From assembly GCA_963712065.1 (NCBI GenBank), contig CAVQGM010000001.1, forward strand, positions 1,116,001-1,180,000: a DNA stretch of 64,000 bases, written 5' to 3'. How positions within the stretch are numbered: the first letter of the stretch is position 1; each line of letters starts with the position of its first letter. A model generated the notes under the pieces. That model saw nothing but the letters and a program-made list of their open reading frames with translations. It ran no database searches and was not told the origin of the DNA. The translations under genes were made by a program, and so were the position numbers. Below are positions 24,066 to 31,794 of this stretch, one piece after another. The DNA is from CAVQGM01 sp963712065 (GTDB lineage Bacteria; Actinomycetota; Acidimicrobiia; Acidimicrobiales; Acidimicrobilacustridaceae).

Positions 24066-24593
24066 ATGGGCATCCAGTCCGAGGTGGAACAGGCAGACGC
24101 TGCCGCGAGCGTGCTCGCCAAGGGTCGGGTCGTGGTGATGCCACGGGGACGCACGGGCGAGCCGGTCGAGGTGCCCGAATCGGTCGTGCGCGTGCTGGCC
24201 GAGGTGCTCGATCACGCTCGTCGCGGCGAGCACGTGCGGGTGATCGCCGATGACGAGGAGATCACCACCCAGCAGGCCGCCGACCTGCTCAACGTCTCTC
24301 GCCCCTACCTCGTCGGGCTCGTCGACCGTGGCGAGATCCCCTCCCGCAAGGTCGGCACCCGACGTCGGCTGAAGCTCGCCGATGTGCTCCTGTACCGGGA
24401 GGTCGACCAGGCCCGCCGACTCGACGCCGTCAACACGCTCGCACGGGTGGCGGACACCGTGCTCGTCGATCTGGGCCACGCGAGAAGGGCCGCCCTGACA
24501 CCCGCTCATAGGCGAGGCCTCGGTCGGAGATCCCTCGCTCGCGCCGCCCGGCGAATGCCCACCGCCCACGACCTCGATCGCCCGCCGTCGTAG
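24066..24593 (+). CDS. Orphan excisionase-fold antitoxin-like DNA-binding protein
   Basis: A 175-residue protein. The middle matches the excisionase/MerR-like HTH of actinobacterial antitoxins: EITTQQAADLLNVSRPYLVGLVDRGEIPSRKVGTRRRLKLADVL (about 69-112), then RRLDAVNTLARVAD. In those systems the antitoxin ends shortly after this point and a PIN-domain RNase gene follows. Here the protein instead continues with about 45 arginine-rich residues and no PIN gene follows. It is probably a degenerate or orphan antitoxin. ATG at 24066 has GAGG 8 bases upstream, and three phased TTCGTT repeats precede it. Confidence 0.72.
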   Translation: MGIQSEVEQADAAASVLAKGRVVVMPRGRTGEPVEVPESVVRVLAEVLDHARRGEHVRVIADDEEITTQQAADLLNVSRPYLVGLVDRGEIPSRKVGTRRRLKLADVLLYREVDQARRLDAVNTLARVADTVLVDLGHARRAALTPAHRRGLGRRSLARAARRMPTAHDLDRPPS

Positions 24594-24596
24594 GAT
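24591..24596 (+). promoter_or_regulatory. -10 element of the operon starting at 24603
   Basis: TAGGAT overlaps the stop codon of the antitoxin-like gene and lies 6 bases before an in-frame ATC at 24603. Confidence 0.5.
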
Positions 24597-24602
24597 CCGA
24601 CC

Positions 24603-25790
24603 ATCGCCACGCCGTCCACCATCCATCCCGCGCCGCCGAGCGACGACCTCGCCGGGGCCGTCCGTGCCGTCGGGGTGCGGGCCGACGAGCGATGGGAGGA
24701 GGCGGACCGGCTGCGGCACCTGCCCGCCGACCTCGCCGGCGACCTGATCGGTACCCGCGTCTTCCAGGCCTGGGTGCCCGCCGCCTACGGCGGGGACGAG
24801 CGGCCCGTGCAGACGCTGCTCGACGCCATCGAGGAAGCGTCGTACTGGGACGGCTCGTTCGGCTGGTGCGCCATGATCGGCGCCACCACCGCGCTGCTGT
24901 CGGCCCACCTTCCGGCCGACTTCGCCCTTGAGATCTACGGCGATCCGGGCTCGTGCACCGGCGGCTACGCCCTGCCGGTCGGCCAGGCGGTGGCCCTCGA
25001 CGGCGGCGGGCTCCGGGCGAGCGGTCGCTGGCCCTGGGGCTCGGGCACCGACCACTGCACCTGGATCGGTGGGGGCTGTCGCATCGTCGACACCGACGGT
25101 GCACCGAAGCGTCGCGACGACGGACTGGCGGCGCCGTTCGTGTTCTTCCGACGCGACGAGGTCGAGCTGCTCGACACCTGGGACTCGATGGGCATGCGCG
25201 GCTCGGGCAGCACCGACTACGCCGTCACCGAGGTCGTCGTCCCCGAAGGCCGCTGGGCCCAGCCCCAGGCCACCCCGCCCGTGGTCGACGGCCCCCTCTA
25301 CCGCTTCCCGTTCATGGCCGCGCTGGCCCTCGGCGTGTGCTCGGTGTCGCTCGGCCTCGCTCGGCGTGCCCTCGACGAGCTCGTCGACCTCGCCGGGGCC
25401 AAGCGCCCGGCGCAGAGCTCGCGCACGCTCGCCGAGCGGCCGGTCGTGCAGGCCGACGTGGCGACCGCCGAGGCCGCCATCCGGTCGGCCCGGGCCTTCC
25501 TCCACGAACAGGTGGCCGAGGCCTGGGCGGCGGCGACCGAGGGCGCGCTCTGCGACGAGGTGCGACGCGGCCTCCGCCTGGCCGCCACCAACGCGACGGC
25601 GCAGGCCACCACGGCGGTCGACCTCGCCTACACCGCCGCCGGCGGCAGCGCCGTCTACCGCACGAGCCCGCTCGAGCGGGTGTTCCGCGACGCCCACGTC
25701 GCCACGCAGCACGCCATGGTGGCCCCCCGCACCCTCGAGGCGCTCGGGCGGGTCACCCTCGGGCTGCCCACCGACACCGGCAGCTTCTGA
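24603..25790 (+). CDS. Acyl-CoA dehydrogenase-fold flavin monooxygenase-like protein
   Basis: At about 395 residues this belongs to the HsaA/DszC-like branch: N-terminal helices, a beta domain with WPWGSGTDHCTW and DTWDSMGMRGSGSTDY, and a C-terminal helical bundle. Such enzymes use reduced flavin to hydroxylate a substrate, and the acyl-CoA dehydrogenase catalytic Glu is not evident. The first standard start (GTG 24675) would cut into the first helix (LAGAVRAVGVRADERWEEADRL). The only upstream candidate after the -10 is ATC at 24603, a rare start codon. It leads a run of six closely packed genes. Confidence 0.8.
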   Translation: MATPSTIHPAPPSDDLAGAVRAVGVRADERWEEADRLRHLPADLAGDLIGTRVFQAWVPAAYGGDERPVQTLLDAIEEASYWDGSFGWCAMIGATTALLSAHLPADFALEIYGDPGSCTGGYALPVGQAVALDGGGLRASGRWPWGSGTDHCTWIGGGCRIVDTDGAPKRRDDGLAAPFVFFRRDEVELLDTWDSMGMRGSGSTDYAVTEVVVPEGRWAQPQATPPVVDGPLYRFPFMAALALGVCSVSLGLARRALDELVDLAGAKRPAQSSRTLAERPVVQADVATAEAAIRSARAFLHEQVAEAWAAATEGALCDEVRRGLRLAATNATAQATTAVDLAYTAAGGSAVYRTSPLERVFRDAHVATQHAMVAPRTLEALGRVTLGLPTDTGSF

Positions 25791-25809
25791 GGCCGAGGGA
25801 CGCGCCGGC

Positions 25810-26928
25810 GTGGACTTCGACCCGCCCCCCGACGACGACCCGCGCCGACAGGCAGTGCGCGTCTGGCTCGACGAGCACCCCGAACCCTCCGCACGCGAGC
25901 TGGCCGAGGCCGGCTACGTCGCCCCGCACTGGCCGCCGCCGTGGGGCCTCGGCGCCGACCCCACCGAGCAGCTGGTGATCGACGACGAGCTCGACCGCGC
26001 CGGCGTCACCCGGCCCGACAACCCCATCGGCCTCGGGTGGGCGGGGCCGACGATCCTCGCCGGCGGCACCGGGGACCAGCAGCGGCGCTGGCTGCCCCGC
26101 ATCCTCGACGGCTCCGAGGAGTGGTGCCAGCTGTTCAGCGAGCCCGACGCCGGATCCGACCTCGCCTCGCTGCGCACCCGCGCCGAGCGCGACGGCGACC
26201 ACTACGTCGTGAACGGCCAGAAGATCTGGAGCACCTGGGCGAGCCGGAGCGACTGGGGGATCCTGCTGGCCCGCACCGACCCCGACGCCGCGCCCCACCG
26301 GGGCATCTCCTACTTCGTGCTCGACATGCGCACGCCCGGTGTCGAGGTGAGGCCCATCGTCGAGATGACCGGGGGGAACCACTTCAACGAGACCTTCCTC
26401 CACGACGTCCGCATCCCCGTCGACTGCCGCATCGGCCCCGAGCACGAGGGTTGGCGGCTGGCCAGGGTCACCCTCGGCAACGAGCGGGTGTCGCTGTCGG
26501 AGGGCGGCGTGCTGTGGGGCATGGGGCCGACCTCGCAAGAGTGCCTCGATCACCTGCGCGGGACCGCGGTCGAACACCCCGTGCTGCGACAACGGGCGGC
26601 CCTGCTCGCCACGGAGACGACGATCATCCGGCTCCTCGGCCACCGGATCATGGCCACGATGCAGCGCGACGGCGATCCCGGCTCGTTCGCATCGGTGCGC
26701 AAGACCCTCGCCGACGAGCACGGGCAACTGGCCATGGGACTCGTCAAGGACCGCCGCGGCCCCGACGGCATGCTCGGCATCCAGGACGAGCACGCCGAGG
26801 AGCACGACCCGTGGCACTGGGGCTACCTGTTCTCGCCGGCGCTGACCATCGGCGGCGGTACGAGCGAGGTGCAACGGAACATCATCGGCGAGCGACTGCT
26901 CGGCCTGCCCAGGGAGGCTCGGCCGTGA
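25810..26928 (+). CDS. Acyl-CoA dehydrogenase
   Basis: A 372-residue acyl-CoA dehydrogenase with CQLFSEPDAGSDLASL (flavin region), NGQKIWSTWA, and the C-terminal LTIGGGTSEVQRNIIGERLLGLPRE typical of the FadE/IpdE-like branch. It probably oxidises a CoA thioester for the hydratase encoded next. GTG at 25810 follows the previous stop by 19 bases, and its TGA overlaps the GTG of the next gene. Confidence 0.88.
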   Translation: MDFDPPPDDDPRRQAVRVWLDEHPEPSARELAEAGYVAPHWPPPWGLGADPTEQLVIDDELDRAGVTRPDNPIGLGWAGPTILAGGTGDQQRRWLPRILDGSEEWCQLFSEPDAGSDLASLRTRAERDGDHYVVNGQKIWSTWASRSDWGILLARTDPDAAPHRGISYFVLDMRTPGVEVRPIVEMTGGNHFNETFLHDVRIPVDCRIGPEHEGWRLARVTLGNERVSLSEGGVLWGMGPTSQECLDHLRGTAVEHPVLRQRAALLATETTIIRLLGHRIMATMQRDGDPGSFASVRKTLADEHGQLAMGLVKDRRGPDGMLGIQDEHAEEHDPWHWGYLFSPALTIGGGTSEVQRNIIGERLLGLPREARP

Positions 26929-27740
26929 CCAACGCCCACACCTCCGGTCCGTTCGCCGGCTTCTCGTACCTCCGCTTCGAACGCGACGGCGACGTCCTCC
27001 GGGTCACCATCGACCGACCGGACGATCCCCGCAACGCGGTCGACGGCACCATGCACGACGAGCTCACCCGGTTGATGGAGGTGCTCGGCGCCGAATCGGA
27101 GGCTCGGGCGATCGTCCTCACCGCCGATGGCAAGGCGTTCTCGGCCGGCGGCGACTTCGCCTGGTTCCCCGAGCTGCAGACGCCGGGGCGCCTCGAGGCG
27201 CTGCGCCTCGACGCCCGACGCATCGTGTTCGGACTGCTCGACGTGCCCCTGCCGATCGTGTGCGCGGTCAACGGACCGGCCGTCGGGCTCGGCGCTTCGA
27301 TCGCGCTGCTGTGCGACGTGATCTTCGCGGCCGAGTCGGCCACCCTCGTCGATCCCCACGTGCGGGTCGGCCTGGTCGCCGGCGACGGCGGCACGGTGGC
27401 CTGGCCCCTCGCCGTCGGTCCCGCCCGGGCCAAGCAGTACCTCCTCACCGGCGATCCGATGTCGGCGGCCGAGGCCGAACGACTCGGCTTGGTCAACCGG
27501 GTCGTACCCGACGCCGACCTCCTCAGCGAAGCCCTGGCCTTCGCCCGTCGGCTGGCCGAGATGCCGCCGCTGGCGGTGCGCCACACGAAGGCGGCCATCA
27601 ACGCCCTCGTCAGGCAGGCGGCGATCACGTCGTTCGAGCAGGCGGTCGCGGCCGAGATCACGACCTTCGCGTCGGAGGACCACGCCGAGGCCCTGGCCGC
27701 CCGGCGGGAGAAGCGTGCGCCCCGGTTCACGGGACGATGA
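26925..27740 (+). CDS. Enoyl-CoA hydratase/isomerase family protein
   Basis: A 271-residue crotonase-fold protein. It has AFSAGGDFAWF (first oxyanion-hole strand, about 66-76) and NGPAVGLGASIALLCDVIFA (second oxyanion hole). The first catalytic Glu position of true hydratases reads as aspartate or glycine here (VAGDGGTV), so isomerase or hydrolase activity is equally possible. GTG overlaps the upstream TGA by 4 bases. Confidence 0.87.
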   Translation: MTNAHTSGPFAGFSYLRFERDGDVLRVTIDRPDDPRNAVDGTMHDELTRLMEVLGAESEARAIVLTADGKAFSAGGDFAWFPELQTPGRLEALRLDARRIVFGLLDVPLPIVCAVNGPAVGLGASIALLCDVIFAAESATLVDPHVRVGLVAGDGGTVAWPLAVGPARAKQYLLTGDPMSAAEAERLGLVNRVVPDADLLSEALAFARRLAEMPPLAVRHTKAAINALVRQAAITSFEQAVAAEITTFASEDHAEALAARREKRAPRFTGR

Positions 27741-27754
27741 GGGAGGGGGAGCCG

Positions 27755-28414
27755 ATGGAGCTGCTCGAAGGGATCATGACGGCACGAGCCATCCGGCGGT
27801 TCACCGACGAGCCCGTGACCGACGAGGAGATCTGGACGTGCCTGCGGGCGGCGGTGCAGGCACCGAGCGGCGGCAACATCCAGCCCTACCAGTTCCTGGT
27901 GGCGCGCGACCCGGAGGTGAAGGCCCGCCTCGGCGACGTCTACCTCCGGGCGTGGGAGCGCTACTCGGCGGCGACCGAGGCCGCCATCGGCGACCGCTTC
28001 CCGAGCGAGGAGGCCCGCGAGGGGTGGCGGCGGAACGTGGCCGCGTCCGACCACCTGGCCCGGCACCTGGGCGAGGCCTCGGCGCTCGTGCTCGTCCTCA
28101 TGCCCGACATCGAGATGGTCACCACCGACGCCGAGGGGGCGATGGACGTCGGCCCCACCTACGCGTCGGTGTACCCGGCCGTGCAGAACCTCGTGCTGGC
28201 CGCTCGCGCCCAGGGCATCGGCACGGTCCTCACGACCGTGTACCGGATCCACGAGGACGAGGTCCGCGAGATCTGCGGCATCCCCGACCGCTATCGGGTC
28301 GTGGCCATGCTCCCGCTCGGCCGACCGAAGGGCCGCTTCGGGGTGGCTCCCCGCCCACGGACGCCCGAGCAGCTCACCAGCTGGGACCGCTACGGCGAGC
28401 GCCGGACGCCGTGA
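27755..28414 (+). CDS. Nitroreductase family protein
   Basis: A 219-residue FMN-binding nitroreductase with TARAIRRFTDEPV (FMN contacts) and APSGGNIQPYQFLVARD, and VYPAVQNLVLAARAQGIGT near the dimer core. It reduces nitro, quinone or enone groups with NAD(P)H. In this operon it could reduce an unsaturated intermediate or supply reduced flavin. I chose the ATG at 27755 because GGGAGGGGGA lies just upstream; another in-frame ATG at 27737 overlaps the previous stop. Confidence 0.85.
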   Translation: MELLEGIMTARAIRRFTDEPVTDEEIWTCLRAAVQAPSGGNIQPYQFLVARDPEVKARLGDVYLRAWERYSAATEAAIGDRFPSEEAREGWRRNVAASDHLARHLGEASALVLVLMPDIEMVTTDAEGAMDVGPTYASVYPAVQNLVLAARAQGIGTVLTTVYRIHEDEVREICGIPDRYRVVAMLPLGRPKGRFGVAPRPRTPEQLTSWDRYGERRTP

Positions 28415-29052
28415 CCGGGCGACTCGACGGTCGAGGTGTGCGTCGCCCCGACTGGCCTCGCTGGGCCGCCCTGGCCGCGGCCGCCACGTTCCTGGTCGCA
28501 GCGGTCGGGTACTTCGTCGGCGTGCGAACCACCGAACCCGACGCGCCGACGGCCGCGGACGTGGGCTTCGTCGCCGACATGACCAGCCACCACGACCAGG
28601 CCGTCGAGATGGCGCTGATCGCGGTGGACAAGGCCGCGGACCCCATCGTCCGCTCGTTCGCGACCGAGGTCGTCATCTTCCAGCGGTGGGAGCTCGGTCG
28701 GTTCCGCTCCATCCAGGAGCGGTGGGGCGTCCGACAACCCGAGTACGACCCCGAGCGCGAGACCATGGCCTGGATGGACATGGGCACGCCCCTGTCCGCC
28801 ATGCCGGGCATGGCCGCCGAGGCCGACCTCGACCGGCTGCAGGACGCCTCGGGGACGGCGTTCGATCTGTTGTTCCTCGAGCTCATGTCCGAGCACCACC
28901 GCGGTGGGCTCCACATGGCCGAGGCCGCCGAGGAGGACGCGTCGGATCCGGAGGTGCGGGACCTCGCGGGGATCATGGCCCGCGCCCAGGCGTCGGAGAT
29001 CGCGGAGTACGCGGCGCAGGTCGAGCGGATCCGCGCCACGATGGGCCGATGA
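28411..29052 (+). CDS. DUF305 family membrane-anchored protein
   Basis: A 213-residue protein with one N-terminal membrane segment (about 18-38), then a four-helix DUF305 domain with FVADMTSHHDQAVEMALIA and a second ELMSEHHRGGLHMA motif. The repeated HH pairs suggest metal (often copper) binding outside the cell, though function is not established. It overlaps both neighbours by 4 bases (GTGA and ATGA), so it belongs to this operon, an unusual partner for acyl-CoA genes. Confidence 0.85.
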   Translation: MTGRLDGRGVRRPDWPRWAALAAAATFLVAAVGYFVGVRTTEPDAPTAADVGFVADMTSHHDQAVEMALIAVDKAADPIVRSFATEVVIFQRWELGRFRSIQERWGVRQPEYDPERETMAWMDMGTPLSAMPGMAAEADLDRLQDASGTAFDLLFLELMSEHHRGGLHMAEAAEEDASDPEVRDLAGIMARAQASEIAEYAAQVERIRATMGR

Positions 29053-29951
29053 CGACCACGCTCGACTGGTACGGGTGCGCCACGTTCCGGTTGCGGACGC
29101 AGGGACTGACGGTCTTCCTCGACGCGTACATCGACCGGGCGCCCACCGCCCAGGGCACCGGGCTCACCGCCGACGCCGTCGACGTGTGCGACTGGATCGT
29201 CGTCGGCCACTCGCACTTCGACCACCTCTACGGGGCCGAGCGCATCGCGGTCCGCACCGGGGCCAAGCTCGTCGGCAGCTACGAGACGGTGCGGGTGATG
29301 GAACAGGCCGGCGTGCCGATCGGGCAGATGATCCCCGTCGCCGGTGGCGAGCGCGTCGACCTCGGCGAGGGAGTGGTGGTCTCCGTGTACCCGAGCCTGC
29401 ACTCGTGCGTCTGGTCGCACGGGCAGATGGCCCAACCGAGCGAGGTCTGCATCGGCGACCTCGGCCTCACCTGGCAGGACCGCGACCAGCGCTTCAAGGA
29501 GCTCGTCGCCTCCATGAGCACCGAGCTCGACCCGGTGGCCATCGATCACCTCGTGACGTCGTTGCCCGGCCACAGCGACCGCGGCGACGGTGGTGCGTTG
29601 GTGTTCGTCTTCGAGACCCCCGAGGGCACGCTGCTGTTCCAGGACACGTCCGGCCACTGGGGCTCGGTGCTGGCCACGCTGTCGCCGGACGTGGCCATCC
29701 TCGCCGCCGCCGGGCGCGCCAACCTCGACGGGGAGCCGATCCAGGGCCGGCTGGCCGACTTCGTGGCCGACGAGGCCCGGGTGCTCGGTGCCCGTCGTGT
29801 CGTGCTCGGTCACCACGACGACTGGCTCCCGGGCTTCTCCGTCGCCACCGACATGGCCCCGATCCGGGCCGCGTTCGCCGAGCGGGCGCCGGACTGCGAG
29901 CTGCTCGAGCCCGGCTACCTGGCCGCCACGCCGATCTTCGACGGGCTCTGA
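29049..29951 (+). CDS. MBL-fold metallo-hydrolase (UlaG-like)
   Basis: A 300-residue metallo-beta-lactamase-fold protein starting LDWYGCATFRLRTQG, with the metal motif VGHSHFDHLYG (about 55-65), and later SLPGHSDRGDGGALVFVF and VVLGHHDDWLPG. The layout resembles UlaG/RomA-like hydrolases; the substrate is unknown. ATG overlaps the DUF305 stop (ATGA). It is the last gene of the six-gene run. Confidence 0.82.
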   Translation: MTTTLDWYGCATFRLRTQGLTVFLDAYIDRAPTAQGTGLTADAVDVCDWIVVGHSHFDHLYGAERIAVRTGAKLVGSYETVRVMEQAGVPIGQMIPVAGGERVDLGEGVVVSVYPSLHSCVWSHGQMAQPSEVCIGDLGLTWQDRDQRFKELVASMSTELDPVAIDHLVTSLPGHSDRGDGGALVFVFETPEGTLLFQDTSGHWGSVLATLSPDVAILAAAGRANLDGEPIQGRLADFVADEARVLGARRVVLGHHDDWLPGFSVATDMAPIRAAFAERAPDCELLEPGYLAATPIFDGL

Positions 29952-30130
29952 TCCGGCCTGAACCCGGCCGGGTGCCCCCGGATGTCGCGGTTCCGGCGTT
30001 CGAGGCCACCGGAACCCCACGACCTCGCAGGGAGAACCTGTCATCCGGGTCGGCGCTCGCTCCGTAGGACGGTGGACGAACCCGCCGTGCGGTCACCGCC
30101 ACCGCACCCGCCCACAAGGAGATCCTCCGG

Positions 30131-30817
30131 ATGCGCCTCCGCAAGCTCATCGCCGGCCTCGTCGCCGGCACCGCCCTCGCCGGCTCGGTCGCCCTCGCCT
30201 CACCGGCATCGGCCACCCAACCGACCAAGCCCACCCTCGCCGAGATCCTCGCCGCCCAGGGCCCGATCGGCGACGGCAACTGGTACGACTTCGACATCAT
30301 CAACGGCGTGGTGACCACCATCCTCAACGCCGACGTCGCCAACGGCGACTCCAACGGCGACGGTGACCCGAAGGACTCCCCCCTCTGGCTGGCGACCGAC
30401 GCCAACAGCCCGGTGAAGCTCACCGTGTTCCTCCCGAACGACCGAGCCTTCCAGGCCCTCGCCGCCGACCTGCTGGGCTGGCGCTACTGGTTCGCCAACG
30501 AGACCAAGGTCGCCCAGGGCCTCCTCGGGGCCATCGACGTGGCGACCCTCGAGACCGTCGTGCTCTACCACGTGGTCGCCGGCGAGACGGCCATCGACTC
30601 GAAGACGGCGCTGAGCGTCCCGAAGGGCACGAAGCTCGACACCGTCCAGGGGGGCCAGATCACCGTCACCCCGGTTCGCGTCTTCGGCTCCGCCATCCTC
30701 GGCGATCTCGACAAGAACGACATCGATCCGTTCCTGGTGCCGAGCAAGCTCGACATCCACGCCAGCAACGGCATCGCCCACGGCATCGCCTTCGTGCTGC
30801 GTCCGTTCAACCTCTGA
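30131..30817 (+). CDS. Secreted fasciclin-domain protein
   Basis: A 228-residue protein with a Sec signal peptide (MRLRKLIAGLVAGTALAGSV, cleavage near ASPASA) and one fasciclin (FAS1) domain. FLPNDRAFQALAADL and VVLYHVVAGETAIDSK are the conserved FAS1 boxes, and the C-terminus DIHASNGIAHGIAFVLRPF is the last one. A likely role is adhesion or cell-surface interaction. AAGGAG lies 7 bases before the ATG. It stands alone with a terminator downstream. Confidence 0.9.
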   Translation: MRLRKLIAGLVAGTALAGSVALASPASATQPTKPTLAEILAAQGPIGDGNWYDFDIINGVVTTILNADVANGDSNGDGDPKDSPLWLATDANSPVKLTVFLPNDRAFQALAADLLGWRYWFANETKVAQGLLGAIDVATLETVVLYHVVAGETAIDSKTALSVPKGTKLDTVQGGQITVTPVRVFGSAILGDLDKNDIDPFLVPSKLDIHASNGIAHGIAFVLRPFNL

Positions 30818-30845
30818 GTCCGAGCAGGACCTCGCCGACGACCCG

Positions 30846-30871
30846 GGGCCCGGTCCGCACGGACCGGGCCC
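30846..30871 (+). terminator. Terminator of the fasciclin gene
   Basis: GGGCCCGGTCCG and CGGACCGGGCCC are perfect 12-base arms separated by two bases, 28 bases after the stop codon. Confidence 0.75.
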
Positions 30872-31013
30872 TGGCGCGTCGGCGCGCCTGGGCCCCCTCG
30901 CCGATGGCACGGAGCTCGGACCCGACGAGGCGTCCGGTGAGAGGTGGTCGACGAACCTCGGGTGGGCCATCGCCCGGATCGGCCCCGCGTTGCCCGCGGC
31001 GACACGGATGCAT

Positions 31014-31019
31014 GACGAT
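31014..31019 (+). promoter_or_regulatory. -10 element of the proteasome-type protease gene
   Basis: GACGAT lies 6 bases before the GTG at 31026. Confidence 0.4.
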
Positions 31020-31025
31020 GGCGGC

Positions 31026-31769
31026 GTGACCTACTGCCTGGCGATGCGCCTCGACGACGGCCTCGTGTTCCTGTCCGACACCCGGACCAACGCCGGCGTC
31101 GACGACATCGGCACCTACCGGAAGCTGTTCGTCTTCCATCCCGCGCCCGATCGCACGATCGTGGTCCAGTCGGCGGGGAACCTGGCCACCACCCAAGAGG
31201 TGCTCGACCGCATCGACCGCGACCTCGCCGATCCGGACGCGGTCGACTCACTGGCGACGGTCGGCGCGCTGTTCGAGGCGTCGCTGTACGTCGGACGGGT
31301 CAGCGTGGCCGTGGCCCGAGCCCACCAGCCGGCCCTCGCTGCGTCGGTGGCCGACGCCACGTCGACGTTCCTCGTCGGCGGTCAGATCGGCGACCAGCCT
31401 CCGGACATCCACCTGGTGTATCCCGAGGGCAACTACATCCGAGCGTCCGACGAGCGGCCCTTCCTGCAGATCGGCGAGAAGAAGTACGGCAAGTTCCTGC
31501 TCGAGCTGGCGACACAGGCCGACCTCGGCCTGGAGGACGCGGCCAAGATCGCCCTCAGCTCGATGATCAGCACGGCTCGGGCCAACCTCTCGGTCGGGCC
31601 GCCCTACGACCTGGGCCTCTACCGGCCCGGCACCCACGTGGTCGAGCACGCCCGGATCGACCCCGAGTCCGCGTTCCTCGCCGACCTCGAGGCGGTGTGG
31701 TCGCACCACCTCGCCCGGGCGCTGGCCGAGCTCCCGATGGTGGAGTCCGCGGACCGCGAGTCGCTCTGA
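31026..31769 (+). CDS. Proteasome-type (Ntn-fold) peptidase
   Basis: A 247-residue protein of the bacterial 'proteasome-type protease' family: MTYCLAMRLDDGLVFLSDTRTNAGVDD start and an Ntn-hydrolase core with VGGQIGDQPPDIHLVYPEGNYI. Unlike true 20S beta subunits it has no prosequence, and threonine 2 (or Cys 4) could become the N-terminal nucleophile after Met removal. Relatives are often near transglutaminase and alpha-E genes, absent here. The start is fixed by its -10 spacing. Confidence 0.85.
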   Translation: MTYCLAMRLDDGLVFLSDTRTNAGVDDIGTYRKLFVFHPAPDRTIVVQSAGNLATTQEVLDRIDRDLADPDAVDSLATVGALFEASLYVGRVSVAVARAHQPALAASVADATSTFLVGGQIGDQPPDIHLVYPEGNYIRASDERPFLQIGEKKYGKFLLELATQADLGLEDAAKIALSSMISTARANLSVGPPYDLGLYRPGTHVVEHARIDPESAFLADLEAVWSHHLARALAELPMVESADRESL

Positions 31770-31794
31770 TCGGCCGGATCGGTCGGGCCCCTCC

